A program made the translations under genes and the position numbers. The notes under the pieces were generated by a model. That model saw nothing but the letters and a program-made list of their open reading frames with translations, was not told the origin of the DNA and did not search any database. 64,000 bases of DNA. Origin: Arthrobacter rhizosphaerae. GTDB taxonomy: Bacteria; Actinomycetota; Actinomycetes; Actinomycetales; Micrococcaceae. Positions 51,277-59,539 of the stretch are shown here, piece after piece (the stretch's first letter is position 1; every line of letters starts with the position of its first letter). The DNA lies in the NCBI RefSeq assembly GCF_023062595.1, contig NZ_JALLAN010000019.1:29269-93268 (forward strand), written 5' to 3'.

Positions 51277-52077
51277 TCAGGGACCCCAGTATGAAGCCAT
51301 CCAGGTCAGCTCGGCCAGAGCCTCCTGGCCCCGCAGCCCCGGATGGAAGTAGTCAAGCGTGCTCACGTCCTCTTGCGTGAATCTGTAGGCATAGACAGCT
51401 CCGCGGTCCCACCTGCAGTTCCGGAACCGGGAGCATGACCTGGCGAGAACCGAGTTGAAAGCCTGCTGACGTTGAACCACCGTTTGGCGGTCGGCTTCCG
51501 TATTGGACCCGCTGAGCATTGACTGGCATATGTTCGAGCCCGCCCACATCGCGCTGGCCGAAGGGTTTCCATGCAGCACCGCCCACAATTGATACAGGTC
51601 CGGAATGCTGCTAATGAATACGCGCGAATGCGGAAGCCTCTCGTCAAGGATGGCAAGAGCAGTCATAACGTGCCCTTCGAACTCTTCGACCGACGTCATG
51701 CTTGCCGGAGACGAAGCACAAAGATCATTCGCTCCAATCAATATGGTGACGTATTCGGCGCGTTGGGATGCGGCAGCAGCAGCCTGGGCCGGCAGGTCAG
51801 CCGCCGTGGCTCCGCTGACTGCGCTGTTGTTCCGCGAGATCCCGGGTTCCAGTTTGAGCAGACGCCGGTAGTGGCTGTAGATGCCATCAGGAGCGCTGGA
51901 GCCAGTAGACCAGGAGAGTTCCGGCTGGTCCCCCGGATGGCAGCAGGCTGAGTGCGCACGCGTGATGGAATCCCCCAGCGCGGCCATGCTCCGCGGAAAC
52001 GAAGACCCTGGCGGCTGAATTCCGACGGCCAGCAGCACCAAGAGCAGGACCACCAGTACTTTGGTGACATTGCGCAT
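51277..52077 (-). CDS. Secreted SGNH/GDSL-family hydrolase
   Basis: A 266-residue exported esterase-like protein. It has an N-terminal signal (about 1-22) and the SGNH blocks: GDS in ALGDSITRA (Ser), the block-II Gly in SAVSGATAADLP, the block-III Asn in LIGANDLCA, and the catalytic Asp-His in TLDYFHPGLRG. Four extra cysteines suggest disulfides. The substrate is unknown; similar proteins de-acylate lipids or polysaccharides. It lies 105 bases upstream of the antiporter gene in the same direction. Confidence 0.88.
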   Translation of the reverse strand: MRNVTKVLVVLLLVLLAVGIQPPGSSFPRSMAALGDSITRAHSACCHPGDQPELSWSTGSSAPDGIYSHYRRLLKLEPGISRNNSAVSGATAADLPAQAAAAASQRAEYVTILIGANDLCASSPASMTSVEEFEGHVMTALAILDERLPHSRVFISSIPDLYQLWAVLHGNPSASAMWAGSNICQSMLSGSNTEADRQTVVQRQQAFNSVLARSCSRFRNCRWDRGAVYAYRFTQEDVSTLDYFHPGLRGQEALAELTWMASYWGP

Positions 52078-52233
52078 GGGACCGCCTCGAAAGTGTCGGT
52101 ACTGCCTCGTCGGTCTTCGATGAGGGCTACACCAGAGACGGTACGCGCACCGGCCGGACGGCGTCGATGGTTGAAGAAAAGAATAGTAAGTATGCTGTCA
52201 AGTAGTTGGCAGCCGAGAATTAGGGGGCTGAGG

Positions 52234-52719
52234 ATGGCGAAGTGGGCCGGCGCAAGGGTATTGGTGCTTCTCTGCACGCTCTTCCTCCTGCCCGCCTGTG
52301 CCCAGAGCATGCCTGCGGACCCCGAGGGAACCCTGGAACGCGTGACCGGCGGGACACTCAGGGTGGGCGCTTCGGACAATGGCGACTGGGTGTCCGTGGA
52401 TCCAACAAGGGAACCGGAAGGAAGCGAAGCCGAGCTGCTCCGTGAGTTCGCCGGGAGACTCGGCGCCTCAATCGAATGGACGACCGGAAGTGAGCAGGTC
52501 CTCGCGGAAGAGCTGAAGCACGGGGAGCTGGACGTCGTGATCGGCGGCTTGGATGACAAAACTCCGTGGGAGAAGCACGCCGGCCTCACGCTGCCTTACA
52601 CGGAATCCAAGGATGAGCGTGGGGAGACCCACAAGCACGTGATGCTGGTCCGTAAGGGCGAGAACGCCTTCCTGCTGGAGCTGGACAGGTTCCTGGCCGA
52701 AGCGGAGCAATCCCCATGA
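52234..52719 (+). CDS. Single-lobe family-3 solute-binding lipoprotein
   Basis: A 161-residue exported lipoprotein. The lipobox is LPAC (Cys22). The mature part shows the first lobe of a family-3 amino-acid-type binding protein: GTLRVGASDNGDWV, EAELLREFAGRLGASIEWT, ELDVVIGGLDDKTPW. It then jumps from TLPYTES directly to the closing segment HVMLVRKGENAFLLELDRF. The ~100-residue second lobe is missing, so a normal clamshell ligand site cannot form. ATG 52234 has GGGGG and AGG upstream. Its stop overlaps the CDF transporter start by 4 bases (ATGA), and no ABC permease is near. Confidence 0.78.
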   Translation: MAKWAGARVLVLLCTLFLLPACAQSMPADPEGTLERVTGGTLRVGASDNGDWVSVDPTREPEGSEAELLREFAGRLGASIEWTTGSEQVLAEELKHGELDVVIGGLDDKTPWEKHAGLTLPYTESKDERGETHKHVMLVRKGENAFLLELDRFLAEAEQSP

Positions 52720-53741
52720 AAAGGAGCCAGCAAGAGCAAATCCGGAATGCTGTGAAATTCGGCCATACGGAACTTCCGGATGAACAGCAGGGGGCCCTTC
52801 GCAAGGCCATCAAGATCGAGTGGATCACCATAGCTTTCCTCACGGCCTCAACCCTTCTGGTCTACCTGGTCCTTGGAAATTCGCAGGCGATGAAGGCCGC
52901 CTGGGTCGAGGACATGCTGTCCCTATTGCCGCCGATCTCATTCCTGATCGCTGCGCGTGCCATCCGAAAACAGCCCAGCGAGGAGCACCCCTATGGCTTC
53001 CACCGTGCTGTTGGAGTCGCCCATGTAGTTGCGGCGGTGGCCCTTACTGTGATGGGCGCCTATCTGATTGTGGATTCCGCTATTGTCCTCGTGACGGTTG
53101 AGCACCCCACCATTGGCGGTTTCGACTTCTTCGGGCAGACCATCTGGCTGGGCTGGGTGATGATCGGGGCCATGGTCCTCACGGCCCTGCCTCCCGTTTA
53201 CCTGGGCCGCGTCAAGCTGAAGCTCGCCGAGCAACTCCACGACAAGGTCCTCTACGCAGATGCGGACATGAACAAAGCGGACTGGATGACAGCCTTGGCA
53301 GCCGCAGTAGGCGTAGCCGGGATCGGAATCGGCTGGTGGTGGGCTGATGCTGTTGCCGCCCTTGGCATTTCCGCCAGCATCCTGCACGACGGCGTCAGGA
53401 ACACCAAGGCATCAGTATCGGCACTGATGGACAGACGAGCCCGGACGTACGACGATACAGCCCCGCACCCTGTTGCGAAGCGGCTGGACGAATATCTCAA
53501 AGGCCTGGACTGGGCCACGGATGCCAGATCCCGCATTCGCGATGAGGGTCATGTGTTTCACGTGGAATCGTTCATTGTCCCTGTGGAGGGCAGGATGCCA
53601 TCCTTGGACCAGCTCGAAAGGGCCCGCCTGGCCTGCGTTGAACTGGATTGGAAGATCCAGGACATGGTGCTTGTTCCGGTGTCCGCCCTGCCTCCTGAGT
53701 TGCTTCCGGGTGTTCCCGCACCTGGCGGCGAAAGGGCGTAG
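52716..53741 (+). CDS. CDF-superfamily cation transporter (divergent type)
   Basis: Inner-membrane protein of 341 residues with about six helices and a C-terminal cytosolic domain (HVFHVESFIVPVEGR). It belongs to the CDF superfamily by its ADADMNKADWMTALAA segment and overall layout. The TM2 site reads WVEDMLS rather than a normal HxxxD, so the metal could be unusual. The N-terminal 30 residues are charged. It is translationally coupled to the single-lobe binding lipoprotein. Confidence 0.8.
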   Translation: MKRSQQEQIRNAVKFGHTELPDEQQGALRKAIKIEWITIAFLTASTLLVYLVLGNSQAMKAAWVEDMLSLLPPISFLIAARAIRKQPSEEHPYGFHRAVGVAHVVAAVALTVMGAYLIVDSAIVLVTVEHPTIGGFDFFGQTIWLGWVMIGAMVLTALPPVYLGRVKLKLAEQLHDKVLYADADMNKADWMTALAAAVGVAGIGIGWWWADAVAALGISASILHDGVRNTKASVSALMDRRARTYDDTAPHPVAKRLDEYLKGLDWATDARSRIRDEGHVFHVESFIVPVEGRMPSLDQLERARLACVELDWKIQDMVLVPVSALPPELLPGVPAPGGERA

Positions 53742-53861
53742 CCCGGGGCTGATCAGAAGGCTGTTAGCGCAGGTGATATGCCAGACGTCTTACCTTAAGC
53801 ACGCGCAGGGTCTAAAATTACCTAGTCCCCCAACGGCATGCCCTACAAGAAAGCCGACACC

Positions 53862-54095
53862 ATGAGCTCTGCAGCCATCGACCCCCTGGCCTTCCCGCCA
53901 CGGTCAATCAGCCTCAACTTTGCCGCCGCAGAGGAAATCCACGTCGGAATCGAAGACGCCGTCAAGACACTCATCATCGCAGCCAGCCAGGACGGCACGT
54001 GCGGCATCCGGGTTACCCGCCACGAGCCCGGGGCCTTCACCGTGGCTTTGGATGAAACCGTGCCTTTCGGCGAGACATATGAGGATCTGGCCTGA
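53862..54095 (+). CDS. Small protein A1 of a duplicated two-gene module
   Basis: A 77-residue acidic cytosolic protein of unknown function. It is the homologue of the small protein at 59540-59788: both end with G-x-x-VTRH-x-P, then TVAL and VPFGET (here GIRVTRHEPGAFTVALDET). The N-terminus is Pro/Ser-rich, the middle (AEEIHVGIEDAVKTLIIAAS) predicted helical. An in-frame ATG at 53838 would add eight residues, but only 53862 has a purine-rich ribosome site (AAGAAAG). The convergent B1 gene lies 129 bases away, across a strong hairpin. Confidence 0.65.
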   Translation: MSSAAIDPLAFPPRSISLNFAAAEEIHVGIEDAVKTLIIAASQDGTCGIRVTRHEPGAFTVALDETVPFGETYEDLA

Positions 54096-54146
54096 TTTTC
54101 GGCCTGACACATTTTGGCTTGAGAATTTTCGTACTAGAATCAAAAA

Positions 54147-54199
54147 TCCCCGCCCTTTAAGCATCACCCCTACTAGGGATATTGCTTAAAGGGTGGGGA
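54147..54199. terminator. Bidirectional terminator, 17-base arms
   Basis: TCCCCGCCCTTTAAGCA (54147-54163) and TGCTTAAAGGGTGGGGA (54183-54199) pair over 17 positions with one mismatch. An inner CCCTA/TAGGG lies in the loop. A-run before and T-run after on each strand fit a terminator between the convergent A1 and B1 genes. Confidence 0.75.
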
Positions 54200-54224
54200 C
54201 TTTCAAGCGCCTGGTTATTCGAGG

Positions 54225-54461
54225 TTAGCTCCTACGCACCCTGACGCCGTCGGACTTCATAAACAGCTGAGTCTCTGAGGGCCCCGTTGGCACCAGCCAC
54301 AAGACCTGCCCGCTGAGCGAGACTTCCTCGACTTCGCCTGCGGCAATGACATGTGCGTGCTTGAGAATTTCCACCCGCTCCCCCGGCTTCAATGTTCCCC
54401 AATCGGAAACCGTGCCGGCGTGCGCGATGCGCCTGGACAGAACTGTCCCCCGTGCTTTCAT
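54225..54461 (-). CDS. Small protein B1 of a duplicated two-gene module (SH3/KOW-like)
   Basis: A 78-residue basic protein. The pattern LKPGERVEILKHAHVIAAGE, VEEVSLSGQVLWLVP and MKSDGVRVRR looks like a small beta-barrel of SH3/KOW kind, as in proteins that bind RNA or regulate translation (fold is inference). It aligns with the C-terminal half of the protein at 59785-60129. ATG 54461 has AAAGGGG 9 bases upstream. Confidence 0.65.
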   Translation of the reverse strand: MKARGTVLSRRIAHAGTVSDWGTLKPGERVEILKHAHVIAAGEVEEVSLSGQVLWLVPTGPSETQLFMKSDGVRVRRS

Positions 54462-54622
54462 TGAACTTCTACCCCTTTGTGGATGTTCGCTGCCACAACA
54501 TCTTTGGTGCGGCCTTTGTTACACCTTTATTTTTACTACAGATTCCGGGCCCCCGTTGACCGTGTTGCCTCTTGTTTCGGGGGCGCCGGTGGATCTGCAG
54601 CTTCTCTGAATTACCTTCGGCT

Positions 54623-56215
54623 TCAGGCAAGATTTCCGACGGCGGATTCGGCAGCCTCGAGAATCGCTCCTGAAGCCACCAGCCGGTCAGCCGCCTCCAG
54701 TTCCGGTGAGAGGAACCTGTCGGTGCCGGGGCCGTCGACGACGGCGCGCAAAGCCTCAATGACCGCGGACCCTGCCGGTCCCGGCGTGAGTTCCCCGCCG
54801 GAGTCCTGGGTGCGGATGTCGAGGGCGCGGGCAGAGGTAACCAGCTCGATTGCCAGCACGCGGCGAAGGTTCTCCACGGCCCGGCGAAGCTTGCGTGCTG
54901 CATGCCAGCCCATGGACACATGGTCCTCCTGCATGGCAGAGCTGGGGATGGAATCGACCGACGCCGGTACAGCCAGCCGCTTGTTGTCTGAGACGAGCCC
55001 GGCCTGCGTGTACTGCGCGATCATCATTCCGGAATCGACACCGGGATCGCTCGCCAGGAACGCGGGCAAGCCATGGGAGCGTGCCGGGTCCAGCATGCGG
55101 TCGGTGCGGCGTTCGGCAATGGAACTCAGGTCTGCCACCGCGATGGCGAGGAAGTCCAGCACGTAGCCTACGGGGGCGCCATGGAAGTTCCCGTTGGAGC
55201 TGACGCGTCCGTCCGGCAGGACCACGGGGTTATCGATAGCTGCGGCCAGTTCACGCGAGGCCACCAGTGCAGCGTGATCAACGGTGTCGCGGACCGCCCC
55301 GGCCACCTGTGGTGCGCATCTGAGTGAGTACGCGTCCTGGACCTTGGTGTCGTTGATCCGGTGCGAGGCCACGATCGGTGAATTGGAGAGAACCTTCAGC
55401 ATATTGTCCGCACTGGCCGCCTGGCCTGGGTGCGGCCGGAGCGCGCCGTGGAGTTCGGGAAGGAACACCTGGTCCGTTCCGAGCAGGGCCTCTACGCTGA
55501 GCGCTGCGGTGATATCCGCCGTCGTCAGCAGGTGCCGGATGTCCGCTATAGCCATGAGGAGCATTCCGAGCATGCCCTCGGTTCCGTTGACCAGCGCCAA
55601 GCCCTCTTTTTCGGCGAGGGTTACGGGGGCGATGCCGTGCGCGGCGAGCAGTTCCGCAACCGGGCTTTCGTCCCGCCCGCCATACGTCACGCCGTCGGGT
55701 CCTGCCGCTTCGCCTTCGCCCATGAGTACCAGGGCACAGTGCGAAAGCGGAGCAAGGTCGCCCGAGCAGCCCAGCGAACCGAATTCGCGGACCACCGGGG
55801 TGATCCCGGCGTTCAGCACATCAACCATGGTCTGCAGGACCACAGGGCGGACGCCTGTACGGCCGGAAGCAAGCGTCTTGGCGCGCAAGAACATGATGCC
55901 CCGGACCACTTCGCGCTCCACTGCCGGACCCATTCCGGCTGCGTGGCTGCGGATCAGCGACTTCTGCAGCTGCGTGCGAAGCTCGTTGGGGATGTGCCGG
56001 TTCGCGAGGGCCCCAAAGCCGGTGGAGATGCCGTAGGCGGGCACTTCGCTGTGAGCCAAGCCGTCTATGTGGGCGCGGACTTTAGCCACCTTGTCCAGGG
56101 CTTCCTGGGAAATGGTCACTTTTGCGTTGTGGCGTGCGACGGCGAGGACGTCTTCCGGCGTGATCCCGCTTGAGCCGAGGGTAACGGTCAGCGGTTCGTG
56201 GGTAATCGTAGTCAT
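54623..56215 (-). CDS. hutH: Histidine ammonia-lyase
   Basis: Removes ammonia from histidine to give urocanate, the first step of the hut pathway. The 530-residue protein has the family features ISTGFGALANRHIP, the active-site GSLGCSGDLAPLSHCA, and HSEVPAYG (Tyr61). The MIO cofactor is formed here from Cys150-Ser151-Gly152 instead of the usual Ala-Ser-Gly, which I believe is the normal actinobacterial form. ATG 56215 gives the family start; the frame continues upstream into hutU in another reading and is not used. It follows hutU by 7 bases. Confidence 0.95.
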   Translation of the reverse strand: MTTITHEPLTVTLGSSGITPEDVLAVARHNAKVTISQEALDKVAKVRAHIDGLAHSEVPAYGISTGFGALANRHIPNELRTQLQKSLIRSHAAGMGPAVEREVVRGIMFLRAKTLASGRTGVRPVVLQTMVDVLNAGITPVVREFGSLGCSGDLAPLSHCALVLMGEGEAAGPDGVTYGGRDESPVAELLAAHGIAPVTLAEKEGLALVNGTEGMLGMLLMAIADIRHLLTTADITAALSVEALLGTDQVFLPELHGALRPHPGQAASADNMLKVLSNSPIVASHRINDTKVQDAYSLRCAPQVAGAVRDTVDHAALVASRELAAAIDNPVVLPDGRVSSNGNFHGAPVGYVLDFLAIAVADLSSIAERRTDRMLDPARSHGLPAFLASDPGVDSGMMIAQYTQAGLVSDNKRLAVPASVDSIPSSAMQEDHVSMGWHAARKLRRAVENLRRVLAIELVTSARALDIRTQDSGGELTPGPAGSAVIEALRAVVDGPGTDRFLSPELEAADRLVASGAILEAAESAVGNLA

Positions 56216-56222
56216 GGTGTTC

Positions 56223-57932
56223 CTACTTCTTTGCTTCTGGGGTTTCGGCCATGGGGATGCGGACGCCGCGTTCCTTGGCGACATCGAGGGCACGGTCGTA
56301 ACCGGCGTCTGCGTGGCGGATGACGCCCATGCCGGGGTCGTTGGTGAGGAGCCGTTCAAGCTTTTGGGCTGCGAGGTCGGTGCCGTCGGCCACGGAGACC
56401 TGCCCGGCGTGGATGGACCGGCCGATCCCCACGCCGCCGCCGTGGTGCAGCGAGACCCATGTAGCGCCGGAGGCGGTGTTGAGCAGGGCGTTGAGCATGG
56501 GCCAGTCAGCGATCGCGTCCGAGCCGTCGGCCATGGCCTCGGTCTCGCGGTACGGGGAAGCAACCGAGCCGGAGTCCAGGTGGTCGCGGCCGATCACAAT
56601 GGGCGCCTTGACCTTCCCGTCTTTGACGAGCTGGTTGAACAGCAGCCCGGCCTTGGCCCGGTCGCCGTAGCCGAGCCAGCAGATCCGGGCGGGCAGGCCT
56701 TCGAACTCGACCCTTTCCTGCGCGGCGTCGATCCAGCGGTGCAGGTGCTTGTTCTCCGGGAAGAGCTCCTTGATCGCCTCATCGGTGACCCGGATGTCCT
56801 CCGGATCGCCGGAGAGCGCGACCCAGCGGAACGGGCCCAGGCCCTCGCAGAACAGGGGGCGGATGTAGGCGGGGACGAAGCCGGGGAATTCGAACGCCCG
56901 GGAGTAGCCGCCCTTGCGGGCCTCGTCCCGGATGGAGTTGCCGTAGTCGAACACTTCGGCGCCGGCGTCCTGGAATTCCACCATCGCCTGCACGTGGCGG
57001 GCCATGGAGGCCTGGGCCTTCTTGGTGAAACCCTCCGGGTCCGCCTCGGCCTCGCGGTGCCACTCCGCAACGGAGATGCCTTCCGGGAGGTAGGACAGCG
57101 GATCGTGGGCGGAGGTCTGGTCCGTGACAATATCCACGGTCAGTTCCCCGGCGTTGTGGCGGCGGAGGATCTCCGGGAACACCTCGGCGGCGTTGCCCAC
57201 GTATCCCACCGACCAGCCGCGACGCTCTTTCTTGGCGGCAAGGACCTTGGCGATGGCGGCGTCGAGATCTGTTTCCACTTCATCGAGGTAGCGTTTGCCG
57301 GCCCGGCGGCGCAAGCGGGTCTCGTCGACGTCGACAATCAGGCACGCGCCGTCGTTCAAGGTGACGGCGAGAGGCTGGGCGCCGCCCATGCCTCCGCAGC
57401 CGCCGGTCAGCGTCAGGGTGCCCGCGAGGGTGCCGTTCTCGTCCCCGGTCAGCTTCCGGGCGATCGCGGCGAAGGTCTCGAACGTGCCCTGCAGGATGCC
57501 CTGCGTTCCGATGTAAATCCAGGAACCCGCAGTCATCTGGCCGTACATCATCAGGCCCTCGGCCTCGAGCCGGCGGAACTCGGGCCAGTTCGCCCAGTCA
57601 CCCACGAGGTTGGAGTTCGCCAGCAGCACCCGCGGCGCCCACTCGTTAGTGCGGAACACACCCACCGGTTTGCCCGACTGGACCAGCAGCGTCTCATCCG
57701 CCTCCATGGTCTCCAACGTGCGGGTGATCGCATCAAACGCAGCCCAGGACCGGACCGCCCGGCCCGTGCCGCCATAGACCACCAGATCATCCGGGCGCTC
57801 GGCCACCTCGGGGTCCAAATTGTTCATCAGCATGCGCAGCGGGGCTTCCGTCTGCCAGCTCTTGGCGGTGAGCTCGGTGCCGCGGGCAGCTTTGACCGGG
57901 CGGGCACCGGTGGTGAAATCGGCGGTTGCCAT
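56223..57932 (-). CDS. hutU: Urocanate hydratase
   Basis: Converts urocanate to imidazolone propionate using tightly bound NAD+. The 569-residue protein is full length, with TEAPLRMLMNNLDPEVAERP, YGGTGRAVRSW near the N-terminus, the catalytic and NAD+ region LTLTGGCGGMGGAQPLAVT, and CEGLGPFRWVALSGDPEDI. It is first in the hutU-hutH operon. hutI (imidazolonepropionase) is not found in the window. Confidence 0.96.
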   Translation of the reverse strand: MATADFTTGARPVKAARGTELTAKSWQTEAPLRMLMNNLDPEVAERPDDLVVYGGTGRAVRSWAAFDAITRTLETMEADETLLVQSGKPVGVFRTNEWAPRVLLANSNLVGDWANWPEFRRLEAEGLMMYGQMTAGSWIYIGTQGILQGTFETFAAIARKLTGDENGTLAGTLTLTGGCGGMGGAQPLAVTLNDGACLIVDVDETRLRRRAGKRYLDEVETDLDAAIAKVLAAKKERRGWSVGYVGNAAEVFPEILRRHNAGELTVDIVTDQTSAHDPLSYLPEGISVAEWHREAEADPEGFTKKAQASMARHVQAMVEFQDAGAEVFDYGNSIRDEARKGGYSRAFEFPGFVPAYIRPLFCEGLGPFRWVALSGDPEDIRVTDEAIKELFPENKHLHRWIDAAQERVEFEGLPARICWLGYGDRAKAGLLFNQLVKDGKVKAPIVIGRDHLDSGSVASPYRETEAMADGSDAIADWPMLNALLNTASGATWVSLHHGGGVGIGRSIHAGQVSVADGTDLAAQKLERLLTNDPGMGVIRHADAGYDRALDVAKERGVRIPMAETPEAKK

Positions 57933-58031
57933 GGTGGCTCCTTCAGATGTCAGGTGTGGTTCAACGGATAAGTTCTCCTGTATCTACTAAAGCCTGTCCG
58001 CAAGAGGGTTGACAGGGGTTCCAGGCGGGTG

Positions 58032-58042
58032 GTGTCCGGTAT
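58032..58042. promoter_or_regulatory. Candidate IclR operator upstream of hutU
   Basis: GTGTCCGGTAT lies about 100 bases before the hutU start, in a partly symmetric 16-mer (GTCCGGTATTTCAGAC). The identical 11-mer recurs upstream of the IclR gene at 58968-58978. The shared element suggests that the IclR protein regulates both promoters. Confidence 0.45.
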
Positions 58043-58060
58043 TTCAGACGTCCCCCATTT

Positions 58061-58126
58061 CCCAACTAGGTAGCAGTAGATGCGGTTTTGAGCGCCCAAA
58101 ACAGCATGTGCTGCTACCTAGTTGGG
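58061..58126. repeat. REP-like long palindrome at the end of the IclR gene
   Basis: CCCAACTAGGTAGCAG (58061-58076) and CTGCTACCTAGTTGGG (58111-58126) are perfect 16-base inverted arms. A nested ATGC/GCAT and a GTTTTG/CAAAAC stem lie inside, so the whole forms one long hairpin. The IclR TAG stop (58118-58120) lies within the right arm. It may act as a terminator; I recall similar arms as dispersed elements in Arthrobacter genomes but cannot check this. Confidence 0.7.
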
Positions 58127-58951
58127 TTGAGGGCGTCCGTGGATGCGGATTGAGAGATCGTCCGCCACCTTCTGCACCCGGGCCGCGAGCTCAGGCCACT
58201 GATCAGCCGGCAGTTTGTCCTCCAGGAACGTCACAGCCACGGCCGCTGTCGGCCACCCCACATGGTCAGTCACGGCGGCAGCGATGGAACCGAAGCCGGG
58301 CGTAACTTCACCGTGTTCGGTGGCATAGCCTCGTTGCCGGACCTGGTCCAGATGCGAGGACAGGGCGGAATACTTCATGATGGCGCCCTCCACCTCGTGG
58401 CGCGCAGTGAAGGCGGCAGCGTTCGGGTACAGCGCACGGACCTGCGACTTCGGCAAGGCAGCAAGGATGGCGCGGCCGCTGGCGGTGAGGTGGCTGGGCA
58501 GGCGGACGCCAACGTCGGTCACCAGGGAGGGCCTGTTTTTGGCACGCTCCTCCACGATGTACAGCACGTCGCGGCCGTGGAGCACCGCCAGGTGGGCACT
58601 CTCCCCCAGTACGTCAACGAGGGATGCCAACATGGGCCGGCCGAGGCGGGAGAGCGGTTCCTGCCGTGAATAGGCCGAGCTCAACTCGAAGGCGCTGATG
58701 CCCAGGCCGTAGCGTTGCTCCTCGTGCAGGTGGAGGACGAAACCGTTAGCTTCCATCACACCCAGGAGGTGGTAGACGCTGGAACGTGGCAGTCCCAGTG
58801 CGGTGGCAATGTTCGACGCCGCCATCGGCCCACGCTTGGACGCCAACAGTTTGAGGATCCTGAGCGTGTTTTCAGCAGCGGGGACTTTGGAGGCGGCCTT
58901 ACGCCGGGAGGCCTTGGGGCTGGCTTGAGTGGTGGCGCTGCTCGCTTGCAT
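58118..58951 (-). CDS. IclR-family transcriptional regulator, probable hut regulator
   Basis: A 277-residue repressor or activator. An Ala/Lys/Ser-rich N-terminus (1-20) precedes the winged helix-turn-helix (about 24-85; RGPMAASNIATALGLPRSSV). The IclR effector domain follows (about 100-265; VLYIVEERAKNRPSLVTDVG, HLTASGRAILAALP, RGYATEHGEVTPGFGSIAAA). ATG 58951 is used. It lies directly upstream of hutU-hutH in the same direction, and the 11-mer GTGTCCGGTAT is shared by both promoters. It probably controls histidine use (inference). Confidence 0.87.
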   Translation of the reverse strand: MQASSATTQASPKASRRKAASKVPAAENTLRILKLLASKRGPMAASNIATALGLPRSSVYHLLGVMEANGFVLHLHEEQRYGLGISAFELSSAYSRQEPLSRLGRPMLASLVDVLGESAHLAVLHGRDVLYIVEERAKNRPSLVTDVGVRLPSHLTASGRAILAALPKSQVRALYPNAAAFTARHEVEGAIMKYSALSSHLDQVRQRGYATEHGEVTPGFGSIAAAVTDHVGWPTAAVAVTFLEDKLPADQWPELAARVQKVADDLSIRIHGRPQPN

Positions 58952-58967
58952 GGTCCTCTTTGCTCCT

Positions 58968-58978
58968 GTGTCCGGTAT
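58968..58978. promoter_or_regulatory. Candidate IclR autoregulatory operator
   Basis: GTGTCCGGTAT, 17 bases before the IclR start, is identical to the element at 58032-58042 upstream of hutU. It extends to the partly symmetric 16-mer GTCCGGTATCCCGTAC. Confidence 0.45.
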
Positions 58979-59102
58979 CCCGTACTCAAGGATGCACTAG
59001 GGCGAACGTATCGCCAAGGCGGATCAGCACCGTCCGCCCATTGGCGGCTTCGGTCAGCCCCCAGGAAGTTTCAAGCTGCCGGACAACCCTGCAGAGCCTG
59101 GT

Positions 59103-59312
59103 TCACCATGAGAGCCGGCGCTCTTCTGTAGCGTGGAAATCCTCAGAATCCTCGGGGAACAGTCCAATGATGAAATCGGCCGCCGAGCCGACGGGCCATC
59201 CGAAGGCAGTGTGCCGTTCGCCGATTCCCCCGCTCATTTTCGGGTGGGGGAACTTCATTGCAGGAACTGGCAGATGGTTCCTGGCCATTGAGACTAATTC
59301 TCGCTTCTTCAT
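59103..59312 (-). CDS. Small orphan protein downstream of a palindromic operator
   Basis: A 69-residue basic protein that I do not recognise (MKKRELVSMARNHLPVPAMK, then GWPVGSAADFIIGLFPED). It has no signal or membrane segment. ATG 59312 has AAGGACC about 9 bases upstream, which supports translation. The perfect 30-base palindrome at 59396-59425 lies 84 bases upstream of the start, in its likely promoter. I am only fairly sure the gene is real. Confidence 0.45.
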   Translation of the reverse strand: MKKRELVSMARNHLPVPAMKFPHPKMSGGIGERHTAFGWPVGSAADFIIGLFPEDSEDFHATEERRLSW

Positions 59313-59395
59313 GATGAGGTCCTTATGCGTTTCAAAGCTTTGCGGACGGGGTGGTGGGAGAGGTGAGCTGTGCAACCACGATCTGAAGCTCTGAT

Positions 59396-59425
59396 ATTGT
59401 TCAACAATCTGTATTGTTGAACAAT
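59396..59425. promoter_or_regulatory. Perfect 30-base palindrome, probable repressor operator (GntR/FadR-like)
   Basis: ATTGTTCAACAAT-CTGT-ATTGTTGAACAAT: each 13-mer is itself a dyad of the TnGTnnnACnA kind used by GntR/FadR regulators, and the pair is inverted. It sits upstream of the orphan gene at 59103-59312. A related dyad lies at 60282-60293. No GntR gene is visible in the window. Confidence 0.6.
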
Positions 59426-59539
59426 CTACTCTCCTTGGTTCTTCGTGACAAGGGCAATTGCCCAGGATGTTTCAGCGCGGAAAGAGTTAAGGAGCGGGGC
59501 TCGGGGCCCGGCAAGTGCGGGCAAGGCTGACGGACGGCG

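Noticed and set aside
56067..57971. 634-codon open frame on the plus strand opposite hutU
   Set aside because: Complementary shadow of hutU. hutU has clear family motifs and this frame has none.
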